DNA of 64,000 nt from Actinomadura sp. DC4 (GTDB lineage: Bacteria; Actinomycetota; Actinomycetes; Streptosporangiales; Streptosporangiaceae), in the NCBI RefSeq assembly GCF_030406325.1, contig NZ_JAUEQY010000033.1:1-64000 (forward strand), given 5' to 3'. The notes under the pieces are model-generated. The model saw only the letters and a list, made by a program, of their open reading frames with translations, did no database searches and was not told where the DNA came from. Within the stretch, counting starts at the first letter, position 1, and each line of letters opens with the position of its first letter. The translations under genes were made by a program, and so were the position numbers. Below, piece after piece: positions 31,596-40,647 of this stretch.

Positions 31596-32618
31596 TCAGC
31601 GCCAGCCGAGGCCCGGGGCCACGTGGGTGAGGATGCTCTGCAGCACGTGGGCGTTGTAGTCGACGCCGAGCTGGCTCGGGATGGTCAGCAGCAGGGTGTC
31701 GGCGGCCTGGACGGCCTCGTCCTCGGCGAGCTGCTTGATCAGCACGTCCGGTTCGGCGGCGTACGACCGGCCGAAGATCGCTCGTGTCGTCTCGTCGATC
31801 ATGCCGATCTGGTCCTTGGAGTCACGGTCGTGCCCGAAGTAGGCGCGGTCCAGGTCGGTCGTGAGGGCGAAGATGCTGCGGCTGACCGACACCCGTGGCT
31901 CCCGCTCGTGGCCGGCCTCCTTCCACGCCTCGTGGTACGCCTCGATCTGCTTGCGCTGCTGGACGTGCAGCGGCTCGCCGGTCTCGTCGTCCTTGAGGGT
32001 GGAGCTCTGGAGGTTCATGCCGAGCTTGGCGGCCCACGCGCCGGTCGCGTTCGAGCTGGAGCCCCACCAGATGCGGTCGCGCAGGCCCTCGGAGTGCGGT
32101 TCGAGCCGCAGCAGCCCCGGCGGGTTGGGGAACATCGGCCGTGGGTTCGGCCGCGCGAAGCCCTCGCCCTCGATCACCGCGAGGAACGCCTCCGCGTGCC
32201 GGCGGGCCATGTCGGCGTCGGTCTCCTCCTCGGCGGGGGCGTAGCCGAAGTAGCGCCATCCCTCGATCACCTGCTCGGGCGAGCCGCGGCTGATGCCGAG
32301 CTGGAGCCTGCCGTCGGAGATGAGGTCGGCCGCGCCGGCGTCCTCTGCCATGTACATCGGGTTCTCGTACCGCATGTCGATCACGCCGGTACCGATCTCG
32401 ATCTTCGAGGTACGCGCGCCGATCGCGGCGAGGAGCGGGAACGGGCTGGCGGCCTGGCGGGCGAAGTGGTGGACGCGGAAGTACGCGCCGTCCACGCCGA
32501 GTTCTTCGGCCGCGACCGCCAGGTCGATGGACTGGTGCAGGAAGTCACGGGCGGTCCGGGTCCGCGACTGCGGGCTCGGCGTCCAGTGCCCGAAGGACAG
32601 AAAGCCAATCTTCTTCAC
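31596..32618 (-). CDS. LLM class flavin/F420-dependent oxidoreductase
   Basis: A 340-residue luciferase-like monooxygenase: MKKIGFLSFGHWTP at the N-terminus, ELGVDGAYFRVHHFARQ, IEIGTGVIDMRYENPMYMAE, and ISRGSPEQVIEGW. These (beta/alpha)8 enzymes use FMNH2 or F420H2 on aldehydes, sulfur compounds or aromatic metabolites; the cofactor cannot be decided here. The GTG start at 32618 has GGGAG five nt upstream. The gene lies 97 nt after a second, divergent LLM gene on the same strand, so the two probably form an operon and may act as a pair or on related substrates. Confidence 0.88.
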   Translation of the reverse strand: MKKIGFLSFGHWTPSPQSRTRTARDFLHQSIDLAVAAEELGVDGAYFRVHHFARQAASPFPLLAAIGARTSKIEIGTGVIDMRYENPMYMAEDAGAADLISDGRLQLGISRGSPEQVIEGWRYFGYAPAEEETDADMARRHAEAFLAVIEGEGFARPNPRPMFPNPPGLLRLEPHSEGLRDRIWWGSSSNATGAWAAKLGMNLQSSTLKDDETGEPLHVQQRKQIEAYHEAWKEAGHEREPRVSVSRSIFALTTDLDRAYFGHDRDSKDQIGMIDETTRAIFGRSYAAEPDVLIKQLAEDEAVQAADTLLLTIPSQLGVDYNAHVLQSILTHVAPGLGWR

Positions 32619-32715
32619 TGCAGCTCCCAGCGCGCCACCGGCATGTTTGATTCCCGCCCATCGGACCGGCCCCGGCGCGGGGAATCGCGACGCGGGGATG
32701 GAAACAGCGTACGGG

Positions 32716-33729
32716 TCAGGGGTGCCGGCCGAGTGCCGGGCCGAGCCTGGTCGCGATATCGGTGAGGATCTGGACGTAGTCCTCGTGGTCGAAGGTGAAG
32801 GGCAGCGCGAACGCGACCTCGTCGACCTCACGGAACGCGGCGTGGGAGTAGAGCCGTTCGGCGATCTCCGCGGAGGTGCCGACGAGGTCGGGTGCGAACA
32901 GCAGGCGCGCCGGTCCCTGCGGGGTGGCGGTACGCGGCGTCCGCTTCCGCGCGAACTCCTCGTACTTGGCGCGCTGTTCCGGCGAGGCGCCGTCGGTGGG
33001 GATGACGACGAGCCCCTGGGAGACACGGGCGCGGTCGCCGTCGGGATGGTGGGCGCGGAAAGTACGGATGTGGGAGAGCTGGATCTCGGCGAAGTCCTCT
33101 GACTCCTCCGCCTTCACGACGCTGCTGGTCAGGAAGTTCATGCCGTGCTCGCCGGCCCACTGCGCCGACCGCAGGCTCGCGCCGCCGTACCAGAGGCGGC
33201 CGCCCAGGCCCGGGGAGTGGGGCTGGACGCGGTCGGAGAACACCTCGAAGCCCTCGGTACCGCTGAAGTCGCTGGCCGGTTCGCCGCGTACGAGGTCGAG
33301 CAGGCGTCGTACGCGGCCGTAGCCGAAGTCCTCGGCGTCGGCGGTGCCGGGGTACAGCGCGTCCTTGATCCGGTCGTAGTGCATCGGCGGGCCGACGCTG
33401 ACACCGGGGTTGAGGCGCCCGCCGGACAGGATGTCGACCGTCGCGAGGTCCTCGGCCAGTCGCAGCGGGTTCTCCCAGCCCAGCGGGATGACCGCCGTGC
33501 CCAGCTCGATGCGGCTCGTGCGCTGGGAGGCCGCCGCCAGGACGGCGACCGGCGAGGAGATGCCGTACTGCAGATGACGATGCCGTACCCAGGCGCTGTC
33601 GAACCCCAGCCGCTCGCCCAGCTCGATGATCTCAAGCGTCGACTCGTGGCCGAGGAGCGGATCGGCAGCGTCGAACAGCCCGATGGTCAGAAAGCCCAGC
33701 TTCCGCAACGGCTCAGAGTTCAGCGGCAC
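32716..33729 (-). CDS. LLM class flavin/F420-dependent oxidoreductase
   Basis: A 337-residue luciferase-like protein with LRKLGFLTIGLFDAADP at the start, ERLGFDSAWVRHRHLQYGI, RIELGTAVIPLGWENPLRLA, and SVGPPMHYDRIKDALYP. It is only distantly related to the next gene, so this is not a recent duplication. GTG 33729 is chosen because GGAGG lies six nt upstream; a longer reading to 33792 has none. A short dyad GCCAC-GTT-GTGGC (33748-33760) sits just upstream and may be regulatory. The gene is divergent from the M1 peptidase. Confidence 0.88.
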   Translation of the reverse strand: MPLNSEPLRKLGFLTIGLFDAADPLLGHESTLEIIELGERLGFDSAWVRHRHLQYGISSPVAVLAAASQRTSRIELGTAVIPLGWENPLRLAEDLATVDILSGGRLNPGVSVGPPMHYDRIKDALYPGTADAEDFGYGRVRRLLDLVRGEPASDFSGTEGFEVFSDRVQPHSPGLGGRLWYGGASLRSAQWAGEHGMNFLTSSVVKAEESEDFAEIQLSHIRTFRAHHPDGDRARVSQGLVVIPTDGASPEQRAKYEEFARKRTPRTATPQGPARLLFAPDLVGTSAEIAERLYSHAAFREVDEVAFALPFTFDHEDYVQILTDIATRLGPALGRHP

Positions 33730-33778
33730 AGGGGTCCTCCATCGTCCGCCACGTTGTGGCAGGTGAGCGTCGTGAGGC

Positions 33779-33807
33779 TTGACAAGCGGCATTACATCGT
33801 ATTTCTA
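33779..33807 (+). promoter_or_regulatory. Candidate promoter of the M1 peptidase gene
   Basis: A perfect TTGACA (33779-33784), 17 bases, then TTTCTA (33802-33807), a weak -10 match. A start near 33814 would leave a short leader with the AGGAGG site before ATG 33841. Confidence 0.4.
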
Positions 33808-33840
33808 CGAGTTAGCTCGGAAACCCCAGGAGGGCCTCAG

Positions 33841-35319
33841 ATGCGGAGAACACGGCTTCTCGCCGTCACGGCCGGCGCTGCCGGTGTCCTGCTGTCCGCC
33901 ACCGCGGCCGGTGCCGCCCCCGCGCCGGGCGCGCCCGGCATCGGCGACCCCTACTATCCGGACTACGGGAACGGCGGGTACGACGTCTCGCACTACGACC
34001 TCACCCTGAAGTACCAGCCCGCGACCGACACACTGCAGGGCACCACCAGGATCACGGCGCGCGCCACCCAGGACCTCACCCGCTTCGACCTGGACTTCCT
34101 GCTGGACACCCGGGCGGTCACGGTCAACGGCCGCAGGGCCTCGTTCACCACGTCCGGAGCGCACGAGCTGGTCATCACCCCCGCCCGTACCCTGCGGAAG
34201 GGCGCGCCGATCGACGTCACCGTGACCTACTCCGGCGTGCCGTCGACGAAGAAGTACAACGGCTACGTCGGCTGGGCCAGGACCCCCGACGGCGCGGTCG
34301 CCGCGCAGGAGCCCGAGAGCGCCTGGTGGTGGTATCCCAGCAACGACCATCCGCTCGACAAGGCCACCTACGACATCACGGTCACCGTGCCCGAGGGTCT
34401 ACAGACGATCAGCAACGGCGTGTCCCGCGGCACCCGTACGACGGGCGGCTGGACCACGGACGAGTGGCACGAGGCCAAGCCGCAGGCGACCTACCTGACC
34501 ACTCTCGCGATGGGCCGGTTCGAGGTCCACCAGGGCCGTACGAAGAGCGGTCTGCCCGTGATCACCGCGTACAGCCCCGACGTCGCCCCGGCCCTGCTCA
34601 CGGCGGCCAAGGCCAGCGTCGAGACCACCCCCGAGGTCATCGACTGGGAGAGCAAGGTCTTCGGCCCGTACCCCTTCACCTCGATCGGCGGCTACGTCCC
34701 GAACGTCACGTCGCACTTCTCGCTGGAGGAGCAGACCCGGGTCTTCTACAGCCCCGCCGCCTTCTCCACCGGCGTCCGGCCGTACCTCATCGTCCACGAG
34801 AACGCCCACCAGTGGTTCGGCGACAGCGTCTCGCTCAGCACCTGGCGCGACATCTGGCTGAACGAGGGCTTCGCCACGTACGCGGAGTGGCTGTGGTCGG
34901 AGAAGACCGGCCAGGGCACCGCCGCCGAGGTCGCGGCCGCCACCTATGACGGCTATCCGGCCGGTGACCCGTTCTGGCAGGTCAAGGCCGGCGACCCGGG
35001 TCCCGGCGCGAACCAGTTCGACGACGCCGTCTACGACCGCGGCGCGCTGACCCTCCAGGCCCTGCGCGCGACGGTCGGCGACGCGAAGTTCTTCGCCACC
35101 CTCCGCGCCTGGGCGGCCCTCCACCGCTACGGCAACGCCACCACCGCCCGGTTCGAGGCCCTGGCCGAGAAGATCTCCGGCAGGAACCTGGGGAGCCTCT
35201 TCCAGACCTGGCTCTACACCGCCGGCCGCCCGGCCGCCCCGCCCCAGCCGGTCGCGGCCACCTCCACGCCCAAGAGCTGGAAGGAGATCCGCCAGACGCG
35301 CACCCTGGAGGCCCGCTGA
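33841..35319 (+). CDS. Secreted M1 family zinc aminopeptidase
   Basis: A 492-residue exported metallopeptidase. A signal peptide (about 1-25, MRRTRLLAVTAGAAGVLLSA) is followed by the N-terminal beta domain of M1 enzymes (YDVSHYDLTLKYQP) and a thermolysin-like catalytic domain with HENAH (His319, Glu320, His323) and NEGFATY (Glu342), exactly the HExxH-x18-E spacing. SLEEQTRVFY replaces the GAMEN-type substrate loop, as in other secreted short M1 proteins. The C-terminal HEAT-like domain of full aminopeptidase N is absent; the chain is about half that length. AGGAGG lies seven nt before the ATG. Probably extracellular peptide scavenging. Confidence 0.9.
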   Translation: MRRTRLLAVTAGAAGVLLSATAAGAAPAPGAPGIGDPYYPDYGNGGYDVSHYDLTLKYQPATDTLQGTTRITARATQDLTRFDLDFLLDTRAVTVNGRRASFTTSGAHELVITPARTLRKGAPIDVTVTYSGVPSTKKYNGYVGWARTPDGAVAAQEPESAWWWYPSNDHPLDKATYDITVTVPEGLQTISNGVSRGTRTTGGWTTDEWHEAKPQATYLTTLAMGRFEVHQGRTKSGLPVITAYSPDVAPALLTAAKASVETTPEVIDWESKVFGPYPFTSIGGYVPNVTSHFSLEEQTRVFYSPAAFSTGVRPYLIVHENAHQWFGDSVSLSTWRDIWLNEGFATYAEWLWSEKTGQGTAAEVAAATYDGYPAGDPFWQVKAGDPGPGANQFDDAVYDRGALTLQALRATVGDAKFFATLRAWAALHRYGNATTARFEALAEKISGRNLGSLFQTWLYTAGRPAAPPQPVAATSTPKSWKEIRQTRTLEAR

Positions 35320-35323
35320 CCCG

Positions 35324-35980
35324 TCAGCGCGGCGGCGTCACCAGGCCGAGCTCGTACGCGATGATCACCAGGCGTACACGGTCGCGGGCGCCGAGCTTGC
35401 TGAACAGCCGGGCCACGTGGGCCTTGGCGGTCGCCACGCTGATGAACAGCTCGGCGGCGATCTCGCCGTTGGACCTGCCGCGCCCGACGAGGGTCAGCAC
35501 CTCGCGCTCCCGCTCGGTGATGCCGCCGACGTCGCGCGGCGGCGGCTCCGGCGGGGACTGCCCGGCGAAGCGCGCGATGAGGCGGCGGGTCACGCTCGGC
35601 GCGATCAGGGCGTCGCCGGCGGCGACGACGCGGATCGCGGCGAGGATGTCCTCCAGCGCCATGTCCTTGACGAGGAACCCGCTCGCGCCGGCGCGCAGCG
35701 CGCCGTACACATAGTCGTCATCGTCGAAGGTGGTGAGCACGAGCACGTGCGGCGGCTCCGGGCCGGCCGTGACCAGGCGGGTCGCCTCGATCCCGTCCGT
35801 GCCGGGCATCCGGATGTCCATCACCACCACGTCCGGCCGTACGGCGGCGGCGAGCTCGACCGCCTCGGCGCCGGTCCCGGCCTCCCCGACCACGACGATG
35901 TCGGGGGCGTCCGCGATGAGGACGCGCAGCCCGCTGCGGATCAGCGGCTGGTCGTCGGCCAGGACGACGCGGACCGTCAT
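35324..35980 (-). CDS. NarL/FixJ family response regulator
   Basis: A 218-residue regulator with a receiver domain (phosphoacceptor Asp55 in VVVMDIRMPG, acidic pocket DD near residues 9-10, Lys in FLVKDM) and a LuxR-type helix-turn-helix (ITEREREVLTLVGRGRSNGE, then VATAKAHVARLFSKL). It is coupled to the upstream histidine kinase: the kinase stop overlaps its ATG (35977-35980). The pair probably senses a membrane or envelope signal. It is convergent with the M1 gene, with only 4 nt between the stops. Confidence 0.93.
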   Translation of the reverse strand: MTVRVVLADDQPLIRSGLRVLIADAPDIVVVGEAGTGAEAVELAAAVRPDVVVMDIRMPGTDGIEATRLVTAGPEPPHVLVLTTFDDDDYVYGALRAGASGFLVKDMALEDILAAIRVVAAGDALIAPSVTRRLIARFAGQSPPEPPPRDVGGITEREREVLTLVGRGRSNGEIAAELFISVATAKAHVARLFSKLGARDRVRLVIIAYELGLVTPPR

Positions 35981-37173
35981 CGGACGCCCGCGGGCACCGG
36001 GATGCGGGCGGTCACCCGGAATCCGCCCTCGGACCACGGGCCCGCGGCGAAGTCGCCGTGCAGCAGGCTGACGCGCTCGCGCATGCCGGGAATGCCGTAC
36101 CCCTCACCCGGGACACCGCCCCGCCCGCCGTCGGTGACCTCGATGGACAGCTCGCCGTCCCGGTGGTCCAGGACCACCCGGCACTCCTTCGCGCCCGAAT
36201 GACGGATCACGTTGGTGACGGCCTCCTGGACGATGCGGTACGCGGACAGGTCGATGTCGGCGGGCAGCGTGAGCTCGGGCCCGGACCGGTGTACGTCGAC
36301 GCGGACCCCCGCGCCCAGCGACCGCTCGGCCAGCCGGTTCAGGTCGGCCAGGCCCGGGGCGACGTCGGTCGGCGCCGCCGAGGGTTCGGCCCGGCGCAAC
36401 GTGCCGAGCATCCGCCGCAGCCCGGCCAGCGTCTCGCGGCTCGTGTCCTCGATGACGGTCAGCGCGTTGCGCGCCTCGACGGGCTGCGTCTCGATGACCC
36501 GGCTGCCCACCCCGGCCTGGATGGCGATGACGCCGATGCTGTGGGCGATCATGTCGTGCAGCTCGCGGGCGATACGGAGGCGTTCGGCCTGGACCGCCTG
36601 GACCGCGGCCTGCGCGCGCCGGGCCTCCGCGTACTCGCGCCGCTGCCGGATCGCGTTGCCGACCTGCCAGACGACGGCGAGCGCCAGGGTCAAGAACGCG
36701 GTGGCCGTGGCGATCGGCGTGCCGTGGCTGTACGGGCGCCCCCAGGACTCCCAGAACGTGGCGCAGCCGAGCTGGACGAACAGGGCCATGCCGGCGGCGA
36801 TGAGCGACGTACGGCGTGCGTGGTTCGCCGCGACGTAGGCCACGGCGAGGTCGACCGCCAGGACCTGGACGTTCCGGATGATGTAGAGGGTTCCGGTGTC
36901 GTACAGCGGGCGGAAGGCGACCGCGACGACGAGCATCGGGAGGAGCATCATCGCCAGCGCGGTCAGCGGCCGGCGCCGCAGCAGCCCGGCGGGCAGGACC
37001 ATCACGAGGACGTGGACGAGGTAGGGCGCGAACGGACCGGGACCGGGGGCGGGGCCGTACAGGAACATCGCGCACAGGGCGAGAGGGAAGAGGCCGACGC
37101 CCCACCACCTCAGCCTCGTCCGCGTTCGCGCCGGCACGCGGCCGAGCAGCGGGGGACGCGGAGCGGTGGACAT
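35977..37173 (-). CDS. NarL-type sensor histidine kinase
   Basis: A 398-residue membrane kinase. About five hydrophobic segments at residues 25-170 form the sensor without a large external domain. A linker coiled coil (RREYAEARRAQAAVQ) leads to the HisKA_3 box ARELHDMIAHSIGV with phosphoacceptor His206, then the HATPase domain (IVQEAVTNVIRHSGA as N box, EVTDGGRGG as G1). ATG 37173 is used; an in-frame extension upstream is Arg-rich and lacks a ribosome site. It forms a two-component pair with the overlapping regulator downstream. Confidence 0.9.
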   Translation of the reverse strand: MSTAPRPPLLGRVPARTRTRLRWWGVGLFPLALCAMFLYGPAPGPGPFAPYLVHVLVMVLPAGLLRRRPLTALAMMLLPMLVVAVAFRPLYDTGTLYIIRNVQVLAVDLAVAYVAANHARRTSLIAAGMALFVQLGCATFWESWGRPYSHGTPIATATAFLTLALAVVWQVGNAIRQRREYAEARRAQAAVQAVQAERLRIARELHDMIAHSIGVIAIQAGVGSRVIETQPVEARNALTVIEDTSRETLAGLRRMLGTLRRAEPSAAPTDVAPGLADLNRLAERSLGAGVRVDVHRSGPELTLPADIDLSAYRIVQEAVTNVIRHSGAKECRVVLDHRDGELSIEVTDGGRGGVPGEGYGIPGMRERVSLLHGDFAAGPWSEGGFRVTARIPVPAGVR

Positions 37174-37418
37174 GCGGCGATCGTAACCAGCGGCCCGCGG
37201 CCGGATCATCGGCCCGCGGATGTACGCCTGCGGTCTACCCCGGCCGCGGCGAATACGGTCCACGAGCCGATGCCTCACCCGATGGACGCGCGACACCGTT
37301 GTCCGGCCGCGTGATCGAAGACGGCACCTCGGGTTCGCGGTCACGGCCTTCGCGACGACGACGGTGCCGGCCGCCCCCGCGCGCGCTGTTCCACGGCTTC
37401 GCGACCTGAAGGACGTCC

Positions 37419-38513
37419 ATGAGCGCCACTCTTGTCATCACCAACGACTTCCCGCCCCGGCAGGGCGGTATCGAGACCTTCGTGCACGCCATGGCCACGC
37501 GCCTGTCGGGCGGGGTCGTCGTCTACACCTCGCGGGAGGAGGGCGACGCCGCCTTCGACGCGACCCTCCCGTTCCCCGTCATCCGCGACCGGGCCCACAT
37601 GCTGCTGCCCACCCGCCGGGTCGCCCGGCGAGCGGCCGGGATCGCCGAGGCCCACGGCTGTGACCGGGTGTGGTTCGGCGCGGCGGCCCCGCTCGCGCTG
37701 ATGGCACCGGCTCTGCGCCGCGGCGGCGTACGGCGGATCGTGGCGACCACCCACGGCCACGAGATCTGGTGGGCCGCCGTCCCCGGGCCGCGGCAGGCCC
37801 TGCGCCGGATCGGCGACCAGGTGGACACGGTCACCTACCTGACCGGCCACACCCGTTCCCGGATCGCCCGCGCGCTCGGCCCTCACGCCCGTACGACCCG
37901 GCTCGTCCCCGGCGTGGACGCCTCGGTGTTCCGCCCGGACGCCGGCGGCGCCGCGATCCGCGAACGCTACGGCCTGGGCGACCGGCCGGTGATCCTCAGC
38001 GTGTCCCGGCTCGTCCCCCGGAAGGGGCAGGACCGGCTCATCCGCGCCCTGCCCGAGGTACGCCGCGCGGTCCCCGGAGCGACACTGCTGATCGTCGGCG
38101 CGGGCGGTCACGAGAAGAGGCTGCGCCGCCTCGCGGGTGAGGGGGTGGTGTTCGCCGGCGGGCATCCGCACGACGAACTGCCGCCGTTCTACGCCGCCGC
38201 CGACGTCTTCGCGATGCCCTGCCGGACCCGCCTGCTGGGCCTGGAGGCCGAGGGGCTCGGCATCGTGTTCCTGGAGGCCGCGGCCGCGGGGCTGCCCGTG
38301 CTCGCCGGCGACTCCGGCGGCGCCCCGGAGGCCGTACGCGACGGCGAGACCGGCCACGTCGTGAACGGCCGGTCGGTACCCGCCATCGCCGGCCGCCTGA
38401 CCGACCTCCTCACCGCCCCGGGCACGATGGGCGAGAAGGGCCGCGCGTGGGCCGGGGCCGAGTGGACCTGGGACCGCTCCGCAGAACGCCTGGCCGAACT
38501 GCTCGGCCGGTAG
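37419..38513 (+). CDS. GT4 glycosyltransferase, PimB-like (phosphatidylinositol mannosyltransferase family)
   Basis: A 364-residue GT-B enzyme. The N-terminal loop TNDFPPRQGGIETFVHAMA and the C-terminal donor site EGLGIVFLEAAAAGLPVLAG with the following DSGGAPEAV match the actinobacterial PimB' family, which transfers mannose from GDP-mannose to phosphatidylinositol mono-mannoside at the membrane. Other landmarks are ILSVSRLVPRKGQDRLI and HPHDELPPFYAAADVFAMPC. Length fits (about 370-385 in PimB'). It is a single gene divergent from the histidine kinase. Related GT4 enzymes that mannosylate other lipids cannot be excluded. Confidence 0.85.
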   Translation: MSATLVITNDFPPRQGGIETFVHAMATRLSGGVVVYTSREEGDAAFDATLPFPVIRDRAHMLLPTRRVARRAAGIAEAHGCDRVWFGAAAPLALMAPALRRGGVRRIVATTHGHEIWWAAVPGPRQALRRIGDQVDTVTYLTGHTRSRIARALGPHARTTRLVPGVDASVFRPDAGGAAIRERYGLGDRPVILSVSRLVPRKGQDRLIRALPEVRRAVPGATLLIVGAGGHEKRLRRLAGEGVVFAGGHPHDELPPFYAAADVFAMPCRTRLLGLEAEGLGIVFLEAAAAGLPVLAGDSGGAPEAVRDGETGHVVNGRSVPAIAGRLTDLLTAPGTMGEKGRAWAGAEWTWDRSAERLAELLGR

Positions 38514-38529
38514 GAGCCGGTCGGCTGGA

Positions 38530-38543
38530 TAAAGTGGCAATCA
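38530..38543 (+). promoter_or_regulatory. Candidate -10 element for a leaderless MarR transcript
   Basis: TAAAGT (38530-38535) ends seven bases before ATG 38543 and there is no ribosome binding site. This is the usual geometry of leaderless actinobacterial genes. The -35 region is weak. Confidence 0.45.
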
Positions 38544-39001
38544 TGTCCAGTACCAGCGGGGTGGCGGCGTGGGCCGCGCTCCTGCGCCTGCACGCTGAGA
38601 TCGTCCCGATCCTCGACCGTGAGCTCCAGGCCACCTGCGACATGCCGCTCACCTGGTACGACCTTCTCCTGAAGCTCTACCGGGCACCGGAGCATCGCCT
38701 GAGCATGAACCAGCTCGGTGACGCTTCGGTGCTCAGCCGGTCGAGGGTGAGCCGCCTCGTCGACGAACTCACCGCCGCCGGCATGGTGACCCGTGAACCC
38801 AACCCCGACGACCGGCGCTCGGCGTTCGCGACCCTCACGGACAAAGGACGCGAGCGCTTTCGCGCCGCGGCACCGGTCCACCTCGACAGCATCGAGCGGC
38901 ATTTCTCCACCCACCTGAGCGAGCATGACGCCGATGTCCTGGCTTCGGCCCTGGGAAGAGTGCTGGAAGCCGAGACGGGCACGAGCCTGACACAGGCATG
39001 A
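38543..39001 (+). CDS. MarR family transcriptional regulator
   Basis: A 152-residue regulator of normal MarR length: N-terminal dimer helix (AAWAALLRLHAEIVPILDRE), winged helix (SMNQLGDASVLSRSRVSRLV, then REPNPDDRRSAFATLTDKGR) and C-terminal helices. It is tail-to-tail with the azoreductase gene 18 nt away. MarR proteins commonly repress nearby flavin quinone/azo reductases and respond to electrophiles, so it is the natural candidate for the dyad in the azoreductase promoter. Confidence 0.9.
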   Translation: MSSTSGVAAWAALLRLHAEIVPILDRELQATCDMPLTWYDLLLKLYRAPEHRLSMNQLGDASVLSRSRVSRLVDELTAAGMVTREPNPDDRRSAFATLTDKGRERFRAAAPVHLDSIERHFSTHLSEHDADVLASALGRVLEAETGTSLTQA

Positions 39002-39019
39002 GCCCGCGCGATGGCGCCG

Positions 39020-39646
39020 TCAGACGAACGCGGCGCCGGCGGCGCGGGCTCGGTCGTGGGCCAGACGGCGGGCCTCGGCGGCGTCGGCCCGGACCAGGTC
39101 CGGGCGCAGGCTGATCTCGGTGATGTCGTCGATGCCGATCCAGCGCAGCCAGTCCTCCAGGTAGGGAGCCTGAAAGTCGGCGCCGAAGGCCGGACCCCGT
39201 TCGGGCCCGTACACGCCGCTGGTGTAGATCACTACGGCGCGCTTGCCGGTGAGGAGCCCGCGGTAGCCGGTGACGGGGTCGAACGCGAAGACCATCCCCG
39301 GCTGGCTGACGACGTCGATGAACTGCTTGAGGATGTACGGAATGCCGGCGTTCCACATGGGCACGCTGAACACCAGCAGGTCCGCGGTGTCGAACCACGC
39401 GAAGGTGTCGTGCACCCGCCGCCAGGCCAGACCCTCCGGGCCGTCCGGCTCGGCGCCGGAGAAGACCGCCATCTTGGCGGCTGCGGCGTCCGGTCCGAAC
39501 GAGGGCAGTGTGCCGTCCCACAAGTCGTAGTGGTCCACCTCGACCGACGGGTCGGCGACGCCGACCGCGTCCAGGAACGTGCGCGCCAGCGCGAGAGACT
39601 CGGACCGCTCGCCGCGCGGTGACGCTGATATGTGCAAGAGCTTCAT
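39020..39646 (-). CDS. azoR: FMN-dependent NADH:quinone/azo reductase
   Basis: A 208-residue flavodoxin-like enzyme: MKLLHISASPRGERSESLAL (FMN phosphate loop), FSVPMWNAGIPYILKQFID (FMN isoalloxazine loop) and a TSGVYGPERG segment. Members of the AzoR family (about 200 residues) reduce azo dyes and quinones by two electrons with NADH, protecting against electrophile stress. AAGGAAGG precedes the ATG by eight nt. It has a well-formed promoter with an overlapping dyad. Confidence 0.88.
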   Translation of the reverse strand: MKLLHISASPRGERSESLALARTFLDAVGVADPSVEVDHYDLWDGTLPSFGPDAAAAKMAVFSGAEPDGPEGLAWRRVHDTFAWFDTADLLVFSVPMWNAGIPYILKQFIDVVSQPGMVFAFDPVTGYRGLLTGKRAVVIYTSGVYGPERGPAFGADFQAPYLEDWLRWIGIDDITEISLRPDLVRADAAEARRLAHDRARAAGAAFV

Positions 39647-39676
39647 CGAAGCTGCCTTCCTTCGCCGCCATGAACT

Positions 39677-39716
39677 ATGACGTCGTCATCTTATGTGCAT
39701 GCGCACGCATCTACAA
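39677..39716 (-). promoter_or_regulatory. azoR promoter with adjacent operator dyad
   Basis: On the minus strand TTGTAG (39716-39711), a 17-base spacer and TAAGAT (39693-39688) form a good promoter. Directly overlapping its downstream end is the dyad ATGACG-A-CGTCAT (39677-39689 as ATGACGTCGTCAT on plus). A repressor there would block initiation; the nearby MarR protein is the likely candidate. Confidence 0.6.
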
Positions 39717-39753
39717 ATGACGGAACGGAGGCTCGCGTAGGTGTCGGTGCACG

Positions 39754-40647
39754 TCACGAGCGGCCGGTACTTCTCCGGCGCAGGGGGGCCGTCCGCGCGG
39801 GGTTGGGGGAGGTCGCTTCCCAGCTCAGCAGCAACCGCAGCTTCTCGTCGGAGGGCGAGCCGGCGTCCGCGGTGTAGGTGGACAGGAACTGGCCGTCCGA
39901 GCCCGGGACGCTCAGTGTCTCGTAGTTCAGCGTCATCAGCCCGACGGCCTCGTGGAACATCTGCTTCGTACCGTGCTCGTGCTGGAACAGACGGTAGTCG
40001 GCCCAGTAGCGGGCGAACTCCGCCGACGCCGCCGACAATTCCTCCACCAGGCGTTCGAGGGCCTCGTCAGGGGCGCGGGGATCGCGGTTGGCGCGCAACG
40101 CGGCGACCGTGGGCGCGGCGACCTGCTCCCACTGCGGATAGCGCGTACGCGTCTGGGGGTCGAGGAACAGCCAGCGCGCGATGTTGCGGTCCGCGATCGG
40201 CCGCGCGTCGAAGTCGGTCAGCAGGATCCGGGCCGCCCGGTTGCTGGCCAACACGTCCAGACGTGGTCCCTGAAGGATGACGGGGATCGGATCCATCCGG
40301 TCGATCAGCGCGCGGAGCGCGGCTCGCACCGGCGTTTTCGCGGGCCGGCCGCGGCGGGTCCGGGAGGTGCACGGGTCGACCAGGGCCCGCAGGTGCTCAC
40401 GTTCGAGGTCGTCGAGCCGGAGGGCGTTCTCGACGGCGTTGAGGACCTGGTCGGACACGTTGCCGATCCGGCCCTGTTCGAGGCGTGCGTAGTAGGCCAC
40501 GCTCACCCCGGCGAGCGCGGCGACCTCCTCGCGGCGAAGACCACGTCCGCGGCGCTGGGTCGGCGACGGAGGCAGGCCGACCGAGGTCGGATCGATCGCC
40601 GCGCGGCGTGACATCAGAAACTCACGTAGCTCGGGGTCTGAGGTCAT
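39754..40647 (-). CDS. XRE family regulator with MmyB-like ligand-binding domain
   Basis: A 297-residue regulator. The helix-turn-helix is RRGRGLRREEVAALAGVSVA with YYARLEQGRIGNVSDQ (about 32-68). The MmyB-like domain follows: DPIPVILQGPRLDVLASNRA, RNIARWLFLDP, and VGLMTLNYETLSVPG. It is divergent from the SDR/histidine kinase operon and probably controls it. It has the same arrangement as the regulator at 29714-30559, but the two are only moderately alike. Confidence 0.9.
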   Translation of the reverse strand: MTSDPELREFLMSRRAAIDPTSVGLPPSPTQRRGRGLRREEVAALAGVSVAYYARLEQGRIGNVSDQVLNAVENALRLDDLEREHLRALVDPCTSRTRRGRPAKTPVRAALRALIDRMDPIPVILQGPRLDVLASNRAARILLTDFDARPIADRNIARWLFLDPQTRTRYPQWEQVAAPTVAALRANRDPRAPDEALERLVEELSAASAEFARYWADYRLFQHEHGTKQMFHEAVGLMTLNYETLSVPGSDGQFLSTYTADAGSPSDEKLRLLLSWEATSPNPARTAPLRRRSTGRS

